Assembly (NCBI GenBank): GCA_045531965.1
Contig: JAZSFA010000113.1
Span: 1-64,000 of the forward strand
DNA from: CAMEON01 sp045531965
GTDB lineage: Bacteria; Bacillota; Clostridia; Oscillospirales; CAG-272
DNA: 64,000 nt
Direction of reading: 5' to 3'
The notes under the pieces were generated by a model. It had not been told where the DNA came from. It did no database searches and worked only from the letters and a program-made list of their open reading frames with translations. Below are positions 1 through 9,304 of the stretch, piece by piece (positions within the stretch are counted from its first letter, which is position 1; each line of letters starts with the position of its first letter). The position numbers and the translations under genes were made by a program.

Positions 1-63
1 TTGGTGGGGTCCAGGGGCGATGCCCCTGGTAAACAACAATTTATGTTTAGAAAGGAGCATCTT

Positions 64-1467
64 ATGACAGTCAGCGGACTGCCCGTCATTCCCGAGAACG
101 TGACGGTTCACTTAGGGGCGCCCGGCACGTCAGCGCCCAACGTGACCCTGCCTTTTGCCGACTACATCGCCAACGTCGCCTCCAGCGAGATCTACCCGAC
201 CTGGCCGGAAAACGCCATCCGCGCCAACGTATACGCCCAGATCTCCTACACCCTCAACCGTATTTATACCGAATTTTACCGTTCCCGCGGGTATGACTTC
301 GACATTACCAACTCCATTGCCAACGATCAGTCTTTTGTCAACGGGCGAGAGATCTTTTCCAACGTCCGCGCCATTGTGGATGATATTTTCAACGACTATC
401 TCCGCCGCCAAGGCACCATAGAACCCTTGTTTGCCCAATACTGTGACGGGGTGGAAGTTACTTGCGATGGACTATCCCAATGGGGCACGGTAACTCTTGC
501 CAATCAAGGGCTGACACCTTATGAAATCGTTCAAAACTATTATGGCAATAACGTAGACATTGTTCAAAACGCGCCCGTAGGCGAGGTAGGGGCTTCTGCG
601 CCTGCCAATCCCCTAAGGCTGGGCAGTTTCGGAGAGGACGTGCGACTTTTGCAGATCCGTCTCAACCGCATCTCAAATAATTACCCCGGGATTCCCAAAA
701 TCGCCTTTACAGACGGCATTTTCACCTACGACACCGAGGCGGCGGTAAAAGCTTTTCAGGAGATCTTCGACCTGACTCCCGACGGAATTGCAGGTAACGC
801 CACCTGGTATGCCGTCCTGCGTATTTACAATGCGGTCAAGCGGCTGAACAGTCTAACATCCGAGGGTCTGCAATTTGAAGAATTACCCCGTGAGTTTTCC
901 TCCGTCCTGTCCTCCGGTGACCGCGGACGACAGGTGGCGATTGTACAATATTACATAGACTATCTCTCTGCCTATTACGACACCATCCCCCCGCTCACCA
1001 TTGACGGTGTTTTCGGGGAAGACACACGCAACGCTGTTCTGGCGGTTCAGCGCACCTTTGGTCTTGCCGAAGACGGCATTTTGGGAGAGGCGACCTGGAA
1101 CGCCATCGCCAACGCTTATTACGGTATCATCAGCCGCATTCCCGTCACTTTTACCGAAGGTAATATTGTTCCCTATCAAGGGATTGTCCTACGGCAGGGT
1201 GCTGAGGCGGAGACCGTTCGTATTTTGCAGGAATATCTGAATTACATTTCCGAGTTCGTTCCCGAGATCCCCGCCGTATCTCCCACCGGCTATTTCGGCC
1301 CCCAGACCCAACGAGCAGTGGAAGCCTTCCAGCGGTTATACGGTCTGCCTGTGACGGGATACGTTGAAGCGGTGACTTGGAACGGGATCGCAGATCTGTA
1401 CAGTGACCTGTTTATTGGCAACCGCTTAAATGACGGTCAGTTTCCCGGCACCAATATCAGCGGCTAA
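64..1467 (+). CDS. SpoIID-like protein with three peptidoglycan-binding domains
   Basis: Probable cell-wall protein of 467 residues. Residues about 25-175 resemble the SpoIID/LytB family (lytic transglycosylase-like in sporulation): note the segment around EIYPTWPENAIRANVYAQ and the later GLSQWG motif. Three PG_binding_1-type repeats follow (about 187-255, 285-350 and 375-445), each with the DG-F/YG--T--AV-AFQ pattern and a closing TW-A. I place the start at ATG 64 because AAAGGAG lies at 51-57; an in-frame TTG at position 1 has no comparable site. No signal peptide is evident, so how it reaches the wall is unclear. It forms a unit with the next gene, 14 bp downstream. The exact biochemical role is inferred. 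Confidence 0.75.
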   Translation: MTVSGLPVIPENVTVHLGAPGTSAPNVTLPFADYIANVASSEIYPTWPENAIRANVYAQISYTLNRIYTEFYRSRGYDFDITNSIANDQSFVNGREIFSNVRAIVDDIFNDYLRRQGTIEPLFAQYCDGVEVTCDGLSQWGTVTLANQGLTPYEIVQNYYGNNVDIVQNAPVGEVGASAPANPLRLGSFGEDVRLLQIRLNRISNNYPGIPKIAFTDGIFTYDTEAAVKAFQEIFDLTPDGIAGNATWYAVLRIYNAVKRLNSLTSEGLQFEELPREFSSVLSSGDRGRQVAIVQYYIDYLSAYYDTIPPLTIDGVFGEDTRNAVLAVQRTFGLAEDGILGEATWNAIANAYYGIISRIPVTFTEGNIVPYQGIVLRQGAEAETVRILQEYLNYISEFVPEIPAVSPTGYFGPQTQRAVEAFQRLYGLPVTGYVEAVTWNGIADLYSDLFIGNRLNDGQFPGTNISG

Positions 1468-1481
1468 AGAAAGGAGCAACT

Positions 1482-2018
1482 ATGCCTACCAGTCCTTTTG
1501 AAAAAGAAGCCATCACCAATCTGCAACGCTATCTTTATCAGCTCTCCTTCTCCGACCCTCGCATCTCCCCCGTTCCCGTGGACGGTGTTTATGGTGAAAA
1601 CACCCGCCGCGCCGTCCGCAGTTTTCAAGAAACGAAAAGACTGCCTGTAACAGGGCAGGTGGATCAAGCCACCTGGGACCTTCTCTATCTTGCTTATCTG
1701 GAAAGCCTTGAAAGCACGGGACGCACTGAGCCGCTCTATCTTTTCCCGCGTCATCCTGAAACCTTTTCGGTAGGTCTTGGCGATGAGGGTTTGATCATCT
1801 CCGCTATCCGCTATCTTCTGCGAGAATTGATGATCGATTATGGCGGCAACTTTGAGGATATTCCTTTAACAGGGACCTATGATTCTGCCACTGAAGATGC
1901 AGTACGTCGATTTCAGCAGTTACACGACCTTCCCGACACAGGACGTGTGGATCGGGTCACATGGAATCGTTTGGTCAAGGCGCAGAGACCAGAGTCACTC
2001 ACGTTCGGCGTGAAATAA
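1482..2018 (+). CDS. peptidoglycan-binding domain protein
   Basis: A 178-residue protein made almost entirely of two PG_binding_1-type repeats (about residues 10-70 and 95-160), with DGVYGENTRRAVRSFQ in the first and a matching pattern in the second. These domains bind the peptide or glycan part of peptidoglycan. The repeats are like those in the upstream SpoIID-like protein, suggesting duplication. The ribosome site AAAGGAG sits at 1470-1476. There is no catalytic domain, signal peptide or membrane segment, so it is probably an accessory wall or spore-coat factor; that role is inferred. Confidence 0.7.
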   Translation: MPTSPFEKEAITNLQRYLYQLSFSDPRISPVPVDGVYGENTRRAVRSFQETKRLPVTGQVDQATWDLLYLAYLESLESTGRTEPLYLFPRHPETFSVGLGDEGLIISAIRYLLRELMIDYGGNFEDIPLTGTYDSATEDAVRRFQQLHDLPDTGRVDRVTWNRLVKAQRPESLTFGVK

Positions 2019-2020
2019 TC

Positions 2021-2059
2021 AAAAAACCGCACGGCTATCAAAGAACCGTGCGGTTTTTA
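2021..2059. terminator. bidirectional rho-independent terminator
   Basis: Inverted repeat AAAACCGCACGG / CCGTGCGGTTTT with a 10-nt loop, A-tract on one side and T-tract on the other. It lies between convergent genes and probably ends both the peptidoglycan-binding unit and prs. Confidence 0.85.
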
Positions 2060-2071
2060 TTCATAACAGGC

Positions 2072-3226
2072 TCAGCTGTCAAATTTGATCGCCATCTGCC
2101 CCTGCTCCGCAAGATCTGCTCTATGCTTTTCCAAAAGCGCAGCGATACGTTTGTCGGGATTGAGCAACTCGCTGATGGTGTTGTCGTGGTTGAGGGTATC
2201 AATAATGTAGGAAACGTACTTGCACATATTGACTTCCACATACCAGGGCTTCTTGTAGATCTCGGGCTTTCGGTAAACCAGGTTGGTCGTAAAGATCTTA
2301 TCAATGATCCCCTTCTCATAGGCCTCGTCAAACTCCTTGAATCCGTCGGTAAACAGACCAAAGGTGGCGAAGTTGAAGACGCGCTTAGCTTTATAAATGG
2401 TCTTCAGCTGGGTGGCGACATCCAAAAGAGAGCCACCGGAGGAGATCATGTCATCCACAATAATCACGTCCTTCCCTTCCAGATCCTGACCCAAGTATTT
2501 ATGCTCCAGAATGGGATTCTTACCGTTCACTACCGTAGAATAGTCACGGCGCTTGTAGAACATACCGATATCCAACCCCAGTGAAGAGGAATAGTTGATG
2601 CAACGGCTCATAGCGCCTTCATCGGGAGAGATCATAACCGTGTGTTCGGGGTCGATCACCACATCAGGAACAGCGCGAACCAACGCCTTAATCATCTGAT
2701 AGTTGGGCATAACGTTGTCAAAGCCTGACAGCGGGATGGCGTTGGCAACACGGGGGTCATGGGCATCGAAGGTGATGATATTGGAAACGCCCATATTCAC
2801 CACTTCCTGAAGCATCGTGGCACAGTCCAGAGACTCTCGAGCAGTACGCTTATGTTGACGGCCTTCGTACAGCATGGGCATGATCACAGTAATCCGTCTC
2901 GCCTTGCCGCCAATAGCGGCGATGATACGTTTGAGATCGGCATAATGGTCATCGGGACTCATGGGAACGATCATGTCGTGCAATTTATAGGTCACACCGT
3001 AATTGAACATATCGCAGATGATATACACATCCTGTCCGCGCATAGATTCTTTGATGATGGCTTTACCTTCGCCTGATCCAAACCTGGGACAATCCACGTG
3101 AGCGAGGTAAGTGGATTCACCGCCGTGACGACGCCATTCCTTTAAATAATAATCCACGCGATCTGCAAACTTTTCGCAACCCTTCATGCCAATGACTGTC
3201 AGTTCACCGTACAAAGACTCTTTCAT
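2072..3226 (-). CDS. prs: ribose-phosphate pyrophosphokinase
   Basis: PRPP synthetase, which transfers pyrophosphate from ATP to ribose-5-phosphate to supply nucleotide, His and Trp synthesis in the cytoplasm. Diagnostic are the PRPP-binding loop VIIVDDMISSGGS near residue 255, the central YEGRQHKRTARES segment and ITFDAHDPR. At 384 residues it is longer than the usual ~310-320; it belongs to the long variant found in many Clostridia, with extra N- and C-terminal sequence. The start has AAAGGG upstream. rhaB ends 83 bp upstream on the same strand, so co-transcription is possible. Confidence 0.92.
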   Translation of the reverse strand: MKESLYGELTVIGMKGCEKFADRVDYYLKEWRRHGGESTYLAHVDCPRFGSGEGKAIIKESMRGQDVYIICDMFNYGVTYKLHDMIVPMSPDDHYADLKRIIAAIGGKARRITVIMPMLYEGRQHKRTARESLDCATMLQEVVNMGVSNIITFDAHDPRVANAIPLSGFDNVMPNYQMIKALVRAVPDVVIDPEHTVMISPDEGAMSRCINYSSSLGLDIGMFYKRRDYSTVVNGKNPILEHKYLGQDLEGKDVIIVDDMISSGGSLLDVATQLKTIYKAKRVFNFATFGLFTDGFKEFDEAYEKGIIDKIFTTNLVYRKPEIYKKPWYVEVNMCKYVSYIIDTLNHDNTISELLNPDKRIAALLEKHRADLAEQGQMAIKFDS

Positions 3227-3309
3227 AATGTATTTTCCCTTTCTGTCTCTTTTTTACACCCTACCCGCTCTGTGGAGTAGGTTTCCGTGTTGTTGTTATA
3301 ACCGTAAGA

Positions 3310-4782
3310 TTACAGCAGCTTGCAGAAGCGACCGTATGCCTCGTCCCATGCGCCGCGATCAGCAGTGGGCGCATAGTGCTTCAGTTCAAAGGAATTGGCA
3401 ACGACCTGACGTGCTTCAGAGAGATCCTTGATGGCACCCACAGCCATCATCTGAGCCAGGAGGTTACCGATGGAGGTTGCCTCTTCGGGACCGGCACAGA
3501 CTTCAAGACCGCAGGCATCAGCCGTCATCTGAGACAGGAAGTGATCCTTGGTGCCGCCGCCTACCACGTTGATGACGGACGCCTTCTTGTTGCGGAGAGT
3601 TTGAATGCCTTCCACAGTATAGCGATACTTGAGTGCCAAGGATTCGTAAATGCAACGAACCACCTCGCCCACAGTCTCAGGCACATGCTGTCCCGTCTTG
3701 CGGCAGAACTCGCGAATCTTCTCAGGCATATTGCCGGGGGTGTTAAAGGAGGCATCGTCGGGATTGATGAGAGACTGGAAGGGCTTGGCTTCCTTTGCCC
3801 ACGCTTCCATCTGAGCAAAGCTGTAGTCCTTACCTTCGCGCTTCCACTGGCGGCGGGACTCCTGGATGATCCAGAGACCCATGATATTCTTCAGGAACCG
3901 GATAGTACCGTTGATACCGCCTTCATTGGTGAAGTTTGCGGCACGGGTCGCGTCGTTGATCAGGGGCTGGGGCAGCTCCATGCCCATCAGAGACCAAGTG
4001 CCGGAACTGATGTAGATGAAGTCGTCAGCCTGAGAGGGGACTGCCATGACAGCAGAAGCAGTATCGTGGGAAGCCACGGTGTAGACGTTGATGTTGTTCT
4101 TGCCTACCTCCTCGGTGATGGAAGGCAGCAGACCGCCCAAATTGTAGCCGGGCTGGACGATGGGGGAGAACAAGCTGCGCTTGATACCCAGCTTATCGGT
4201 AAGCTGGTAAGCGAAATCGCGCTTGGCGGCATCCAGGATCATACCTGTGGAAGCGATGGTGTATTCGGTTGCCATCTTGCCGGTGAGGAAATAGTTGAGC
4301 AGGTCGGGGATAAAGAGCAGCTTTTCTGCTCTGTTCAGCGCATCGGGATCGTCGCGCATCTCGGCTGCCAACTGATTCAGGGTGTTGAAATCAATGGCTT
4401 GAATACCGGTAACATCATAAATCTCCTTGGCGGAAACGGTAGGCTCCATGTAATCGGTGATACCCACGGTGCGGGTGTCGCGGTAGTGGGTAGGGTTTGC
4501 CATGAGGCGACCGTTCTTATCGATCAGACCGTAGTCCACACCCCAGGTGTCAATACCCATAGATGTAACGTTGTCCCCGTCGATGACGGTTTTAGTGATC
4601 GAGTTCTTGATCTCGAAATAGATGCGAAGAATGTCCCATGTGAAGCGTCCGTTGACAAACATAGGATCGTTGGAGAAACGGTGATTCTCCCGCAGCGTTA
4701 GTTTCTCTCCGTCGAAAGAACCGATGATACCGCGACCGCTGGACGCGCCCAGATCGATCGCCAACATTTTGAGTTCTGCCAT
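3310..4782 (-). CDS. rhaB: rhamnulokinase (FGGY carbohydrate kinase)
   Basis: Phosphorylates L-rhamnulose to rhamnulose-1-phosphate in rhamnose catabolism. The N-terminal phosphate-binding motif AIDLGASSGRG and the sequence FVNGRFTWDI are typical of rhamnulokinases; the C-terminal half carries the VVGGGTKDHFLSQM sugar-kinase motif. Length is 490 residues, normal for the family. The start at 4782 is chosen because GGAGGT lies upstream and the sequence before it is not family-like. No rhaA or rhaD is in the window, so substrate choice rests on similarity alone; related ketose kinases are the alternative. Confidence 0.85.
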   Translation of the reverse strand: MAELKMLAIDLGASSGRGIIGSFDGEKLTLRENHRFSNDPMFVNGRFTWDILRIYFEIKNSITKTVIDGDNVTSMGIDTWGVDYGLIDKNGRLMANPTHYRDTRTVGITDYMEPTVSAKEIYDVTGIQAIDFNTLNQLAAEMRDDPDALNRAEKLLFIPDLLNYFLTGKMATEYTIASTGMILDAAKRDFAYQLTDKLGIKRSLFSPIVQPGYNLGGLLPSITEEVGKNNINVYTVASHDTASAVMAVPSQADDFIYISSGTWSLMGMELPQPLINDATRAANFTNEGGINGTIRFLKNIMGLWIIQESRRQWKREGKDYSFAQMEAWAKEAKPFQSLINPDDASFNTPGNMPEKIREFCRKTGQHVPETVGEVVRCIYESLALKYRYTVEGIQTLRNKKASVINVVGGGTKDHFLSQMTADACGLEVCAGPEEATSIGNLLAQMMAVGAIKDLSEARQVVANSFELKHYAPTADRGAWDEAYGRFCKLL

Positions 4783-4955
4783 AGCAATGCTACCTCCATG
4801 ATATATGATGATAGAAATCAAGCGCATCCGCGCCAAAAAAATACTGAGTTTATTATATCATATTTCCGTCGTTTTTGTTTGAACTTTTTGTTAACATACC
4901 AAAGTTTCAAACAAAAAGATGTCGAAAAAACGATTTTTGTTATTTTCGTCCAAAT

Positions 4956-5002
4956 TATCAACATATTGTAAATTCTTAATTTTTTCTCACAATATCTTGT
5001 GT
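4956..5002 (+). promoter_or_regulatory. tandem NrdR boxes
   Basis: Two 16-bp sites resembling the NrdR consensus ACACwATATATwGTGT. The downstream site at 4987-5002, TCACAATATCTTGTGT, matches 14 of 16 positions; the upstream site at 4956-4971, TATCAACATATTGTAA, matches about 10. They are 31 bp apart start to start (15-bp gap), the whole-helical-turn spacing typical of paired NrdR boxes, and sit just upstream of the -35 of the ribonucleotide reductase operon. NrdR is expected to repress this operon when (d)ATP is plentiful. No nrdR gene is in the window. Confidence 0.75.
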
Positions 5003-5009
5003 CCGGGGG

Positions 5010-5038
5010 TTGACAGGAACTCCAAGATATGCTATAAT
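5010..5038 (+). promoter_or_regulatory. sigma-A promoter of nrdG-nrdD
   Basis: TTGACA at 5010-5015 and TATAAT at 5033-5038 with a 17-bp spacer, a perfect consensus promoter about 50 bp before nrdG. Confidence 0.9.
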
Positions 5039-5088
5039 ACCGTCACCGACTTTCGGCGAAATCAGCAAAAGGAGACAAACACCGACAC

Positions 5089-5769
5089 ATGAACATTCAA
5101 GGATATCAAAAGCTTACGCTGCTGGATTATCCCGGGCGGGTTGCCTGTACCGTGTTCCTTGGCGGTTGTAATCTCCGCTGTCCCTTCTGCCACAACGCAG
5201 GTCTTGTCCGTACCCCTGTTGCCGAGGCTGACGCCCACGAGGATGTCATGGCGTACCTTTCCAAAAGGAGAGGAATTCTGCAGGGTGTATGCGTGACAGG
5301 CGGCGAGCCTTTGCTCCAGCCCGACTTACCCGAGCTCCTTCACGAAATCAAAGCTTTGGGATACGACATCAAACTGGATACCAACGGTTCCTTGCCCCGA
5401 AGACTTGCCGATATCCTGTCTACAGGCTATATCGACTACGTGGCCATGGACATCAAGCATGCCCCCGCGCTCTACAGCAAGGCTGTGGGGTGTGAGCTTT
5501 CCTTCGCCCCCTTTGAAGAAAGCATCCGTTGTCTCCGGGGAAGCGGACTTCCCTATGAATTCCGCACAACCGCAGTCAAGGGCATCCACGAGATCCGGGA
5601 TTTTGAGACCATCGCCGCCTATCTTGGCGATGAAGCCTACTTCATCCAGAAATTCGTAGATTCCGGCAATCTTTTGGGCACGGGATGCACGGCTTTTTCT
5701 GAGTCCGAAATGCAAGAAATCCTGTCGGTGGTACGCAACCATTCCCCACGCGCCGCCCTCCGCGGCTGA
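5089..5769 (+). CDS. nrdG: anaerobic ribonucleotide reductase activating protein
   Basis: Radical SAM activase that installs the glycyl radical in NrdD using SAM and a 4Fe-4S cluster. The cluster motif C-x3-C-x2-C is at Cys27, Cys31 and Cys34 (GGCNLRCPFCHN), followed by the TGGEPLLQ SAM-binding motif. At 226 residues it is the longer NrdG form common in Clostridia rather than the ~155-residue E. coli type. It stands first in the operon, 38 bp before nrdD, the reverse of the enterobacterial order. The promoter is strong and preceded by NrdR boxes. Confidence 0.92.
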   Translation: MNIQGYQKLTLLDYPGRVACTVFLGGCNLRCPFCHNAGLVRTPVAEADAHEDVMAYLSKRRGILQGVCVTGGEPLLQPDLPELLHEIKALGYDIKLDTNGSLPRRLADILSTGYIDYVAMDIKHAPALYSKAVGCELSFAPFEESIRCLRGSGLPYEFRTTAVKGIHEIRDFETIAAYLGDEAYFIQKFVDSGNLLGTGCTAFSESEMQEILSVVRNHSPRAALRG

Positions 5770-5807
5770 GCGCGAAACATACTGAAAAAACAAAAAGGAG
5801 AGACATC

Positions 5808-8180
5808 ATGTACAGAGTACAAAAAAGAGACGGCAGTATCGCCGATTTTAACATTACCAAGATCTCCCATGCCTTGAAAAGGGCATTCGAGGCTTGCGAG
5901 CGCCAGTACAACGACAACGTCATCGATTTCCTCGCCCTCAAGGTCACCTCGGATTTTGAAGCCAAAATTGTTGACGGTTTGATCGCTGTGGAAGACATTC
6001 AGGACAGCGCCGAAACCGTGCTGGTACAGGCAGGTTATGCCGACGTTGCCAAGGCCTATATCCTTTACAGAAGACAGAGAGAGAAGCTGCGTAATATGCA
6101 GTCCACCTTCCTGGATTACAAGGAGATCGTGGACAAGTACGTCAAGAATTTGGACTGGCGCGTCAAGGAAAACTCCACCGTCACCTACTCCGTGGGCGGT
6201 CTGATTCTCTCCAACTCGGGTGCCATCACCGCCAACTACTGGCTCTCCGAGATCTATGACGACGAGATCGCCAAGGCTCATCAGAACGCTGACATCCACC
6301 TCCACGACCTGTCCATGCTGACCGGTTACTGCGCGGGTTGGTCCCTCAAGCAGCTCATCGAGGAGGGTCTCGGCGGCATTCCCGGCAAGATCACCTCCGC
6401 TCCCGCTAAGCACCTCGCCACCCTCTGCAACCAAATGGTCAACTTCTTGGGCATCATGCAGAACGAATGGGCAGGCGCGCAGGCATTCTCCTCCTTCGAT
6501 ACCTACCTTGCCCCCTTCGTCAAGGCGGACAATCTCACCTACGATCAGGTCAAGAAGTGCATCGAGTCCTTCATCTACGGCGTGAATACTCCTTCCCGCT
6601 GGGGCACCCAGGCGCCCTTCTCCAACGTCACGCTGGACTGGACCGTTCCCGCTGACCTGAAGGACGAAAAGGCCATTGTGGGCGGCAAGCGCATGGACTT
6701 CACCTACGGCGATTGCAAGAAGGAGATGGACATGGTCAACCGCGCCTTCATCGAGGTCATGATCGATGGCGACGCTCACGGTCGCGGCTTCCAGTATCCT
6801 ATCCCCACCTACTCCATCACCCGTGACTTCGACTGGTCCGAGACCGAGAACAACAAGCTTCTGTTCGAGATGACCGCCAAGTACGGTACCCCCTACTTCT
6901 CCAACTACGTTAACAGCGACATGGAGCCCTCCGACGTTCGTTCCATGTGCTGCCGTCTGCGTCTTGACCTTCGCGAGCTTCGCAAAAAGTCCGGCGGTTT
7001 CTTCGGCAGCGGCGAGTCCACCGGTTCCATCGGTGTTGTCACCATCAATATGCCCAGAATCGCTTATCTTGCCAAGGACGAGGCTGACTTCTACGCCCGT
7101 CTCGACCACATGATGAACATCGCCGCCAGATCCCTGAAGATCAAGCGTGACGTCATCACCAAGCTCCTTGACGAGGGTCTGTATCCCTACACCAAGCGTT
7201 ACCTCGGCACTTTCTCCAACCACTTCTCTACCATTGGCCTCGTGGGCATGAACGAGGCAGGTCTCAACGCCAAGTGGCTCCGCAAGGATATGACCCACAA
7301 GGAGACCCAGGAGTTCACCAAGAACGTGCTGAACCACATGAGAGAGCGTCTCTCCGACTATCAGGAGATGTACGGCGACCTTTACAACCTGGAGGCTACT
7401 CCCGCCGAGTCCACCTCCTACCGTCTTGCCAAGCACGACCGCAAGCGTTACCCCGACATCATCTGCGCTTCCGACGCCGACACCCCCTATTACACCAACT
7501 CCTCTCACCTGCCCGTGGGCTTTACCGAAGACGTGTTCACCGCACTGGACATCCAGGACGAGCTGCAAACGCTCTACACCTCGGGTACCGTCTTCCACGC
7601 TTATCTCGGTGAGAAGCTGCCCGATTGGCGCGCAGCCGCAGGTATCGTCCGCACCATCGCGGAGAACTACCGTCTGCCCTACTATTCCCTGTCTCCCACC
7701 TACTCTGTTTGTAAAGATCACGGTTATCTGGCAGGCGAGCATTTCAACTGCCCCATCTGCGGTGCTGAAGCCGAGGTCTACAGCCGCATCACCGGCTACT
7801 ACCGTCCCGTCAAGAACTGGAACGACGGTAAATCTCAGGAATACAAAGAGAGAAAGACCTACAACATCGCTACCTCGGTGCTGACCCATGTGGGTCCCAA
7901 GTCTCAGGAAGAAACACCTGCCACCAACGTGGTCGCTCCCGCGCTGACCGACGGCGTATATCTCTTCGCCTCTGCCACCTGCCCCAACTGCAAGATCGCT
8001 GAATCCCTCCTGTCCAAGGCAGGCGTGGCTTACACCAAGCTGTACGCTCACGAGAACGTGAAGCTCACCGAATCCCTCGGTATCAAGCAGGCACCCACAC
8101 TTGTGTCCGTGGTTGGCGGCGAGATCGCTAAGTATGGCATGGTTGCCGGCGTAAAGGAATACATCAATTCCGTTTGCTGA
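5808..8180 (+). CDS. nrdD: class III (anaerobic) ribonucleoside-triphosphate reductase with fused redoxin domain
   Basis: Reduces NTPs to dNTPs by glycyl-radical chemistry. Residues 1-92 form an ATP-cone (allosteric control). The adjacent Cys381-Cys382 (MCCRLRLDL) lie in the likely active-site region. Zinc ligands are Cys635, His638, Cys648 and Cys651 (CKDH then CPICG), and the glycyl radical is Gly663 in RITGY. Unusually the protein runs on to 790 residues: about 705-790 form a glutaredoxin/thioredoxin-like domain with CPNC at 725-728. With trxB next, this suggests that the reductant is a redoxin rather than formate. Length is about 80 residues over the E. coli enzyme. Function is certain; the electron route is inferred. 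Confidence 0.93.
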   Translation: MYRVQKRDGSIADFNITKISHALKRAFEACERQYNDNVIDFLALKVTSDFEAKIVDGLIAVEDIQDSAETVLVQAGYADVAKAYILYRRQREKLRNMQSTFLDYKEIVDKYVKNLDWRVKENSTVTYSVGGLILSNSGAITANYWLSEIYDDEIAKAHQNADIHLHDLSMLTGYCAGWSLKQLIEEGLGGIPGKITSAPAKHLATLCNQMVNFLGIMQNEWAGAQAFSSFDTYLAPFVKADNLTYDQVKKCIESFIYGVNTPSRWGTQAPFSNVTLDWTVPADLKDEKAIVGGKRMDFTYGDCKKEMDMVNRAFIEVMIDGDAHGRGFQYPIPTYSITRDFDWSETENNKLLFEMTAKYGTPYFSNYVNSDMEPSDVRSMCCRLRLDLRELRKKSGGFFGSGESTGSIGVVTINMPRIAYLAKDEADFYARLDHMMNIAARSLKIKRDVITKLLDEGLYPYTKRYLGTFSNHFSTIGLVGMNEAGLNAKWLRKDMTHKETQEFTKNVLNHMRERLSDYQEMYGDLYNLEATPAESTSYRLAKHDRKRYPDIICASDADTPYYTNSSHLPVGFTEDVFTALDIQDELQTLYTSGTVFHAYLGEKLPDWRAAAGIVRTIAENYRLPYYSLSPTYSVCKDHGYLAGEHFNCPICGAEAEVYSRITGYYRPVKNWNDGKSQEYKERKTYNIATSVLTHVGPKSQEETPATNVVAPALTDGVYLFASATCPNCKIAESLLSKAGVAYTKLYAHENVKLTESLGIKQAPTLVSVVGGEIAKYGMVAGVKEYINSVC

Positions 8181-8204
8181 CCGGTCATTGATAACCCTTT
8201 AGAA

Positions 8205-8345
8205 CGAACGGGGGAACCTTCTTGAAAGAAGGTTCCCCCGTCCCCCCTCCCAGAACCTCTAAAAAGATTATGGAATACGAGATCATTATTTTTTAAGGTT
8301 TTGAGGGGTCAAGGGGAACTTTTTTCAAAAGTTCCCCTTGCGTAC
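8205..8345. repeat. dispersed palindromic repeat (two-armed)
   Basis: Two perfect-arm hairpins, GGGGGAACCTTCTT/AAGAAGGTTCCCCC (about 8211-8244) and AAGGGGAACTTTT/AAAAGTTCCCCTT (about 8311-8339), flank an AT-rich stretch. The same layout and similar words occur between argB/argJ and argJ/argC (61.2-61.36 and 62.58-62.77 kb) and less clearly at 60.2 kb. The first arm may also attenuate transcription between nrdD and trxB. Confidence 0.7.
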
Positions 8346-8368
8346 TCCTCTTACAAGAAAGGATCATT

Positions 8369-9292
8369 ATGTACGACATCATCATCATCGGCGCGGGTCC
8401 CGCGGGACTGACTGCCGCCGTCTACGCAAGAAGAGCCAACAAGAGCGTCCTAATTCTGGACAAGGGTGTGTTTGGCGGTCAGATCACCTTCTCTCCAAAG
8501 GTAGAGAACTACCCCGGCTTTGAGAGCATCAGCGGCAGCGAACTGGCGGAATACATGGTCGGTCAAGCCCTCGCGCAAGGCGCCGATGTGGAAGTGGAAA
8601 CCGCTACAGGCATCGAGATCAGCGAAGATGGCAAAGTCAAAACGGTGGTCACCGAAGACGGTAACCGCTTTGACACCCTGTCGGTCATCATCGCCACGGG
8701 TGCACGCCACCGCCATCTGGGTTTGCCCAACGAGGAAAAATTTATCGGCGACGGCATCTCCTTCTGCGCGGTCTGCGACGGCGCGTTCTACATGAACAAG
8801 ACTGTTGCCCTTATCGGCGGCGGCAATTCCGCCCTGCAGGAAGCCATTCTGCTGTCCGAGACCTGCAAGAAGGTCTACGTGGTGCAAAATCTGGACTTTC
8901 TTACAGGAGAGCAGCAACTTCAGGATATCCTCGCCACCCGCGAAAACGTGGAGATCATCACGGGCTCGGTGGTCAAAGAGATCCCCGATGGGGCCTCGCT
9001 GTCTTCCATTGTTATTGAAAAGACTGCTGACGGTACAACACGAACGCTGGACATCGACGGTATGTTCGTCGCCATCGGTCTGATCCCCGAGAATGAGGCT
9101 TTTGCTTCTGTCATGACCTTGGACAAGTGGGGCTACGCCGATTCCGGCGAGGACTGCTTGACCTCCACCCCCGGGGTTTTCGTGGCAGGCGATTGCCGCC
9201 GCAAGGCTGTGCGCCAGGTGACTACTGCCACCGCCGACGGTGCAGTGTCTGCCGTAGCCGCCTGTCGGTATATTGACGGTCTGACACGATAA
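8369..9292 (+). CDS. trxB: thioredoxin reductase
   Basis: FAD/NADPH flavoprotein of 307 residues that reduces thioredoxin-like proteins. It has the N-terminal FAD motif GAGPAGLTAA, the redox pair CAVC in SFCAVCDGAFY, the NADPH motif GGGNSALQEA and the C-terminal VFVAGDCR. Length is normal. The ribosome site AAGAAAGGA precedes ATG 8369. Its place directly after a NrdD carrying its own CPNC redoxin domain makes that domain a likely electron acceptor (inference). The intervening palindromic repeat may lower its expression relative to nrdD. Confidence 0.93.
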   Translation: MYDIIIIGAGPAGLTAAVYARRANKSVLILDKGVFGGQITFSPKVENYPGFESISGSELAEYMVGQALAQGADVEVETATGIEISEDGKVKTVVTEDGNRFDTLSVIIATGARHRHLGLPNEEKFIGDGISFCAVCDGAFYMNKTVALIGGGNSALQEAILLSETCKKVYVVQNLDFLTGEQQLQDILATRENVEIITGSVVKEIPDGASLSSIVIEKTADGTTRTLDIDGMFVAIGLIPENEAFASVMTLDKWGYADSGEDCLTSTPGVFVAGDCRRKAVRQVTTATADGAVSAVAACRYIDGLTR

Positions 9293-9304
9293 CTCATCAA
9301 TATG

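Noticed and set aside
5637..8051. 804-codon open frame antisense to nrdD
   Set aside because: Low-complexity Gly/Val/His-rich product caused by codon bias of nrdD; nrdD itself has clear motifs.
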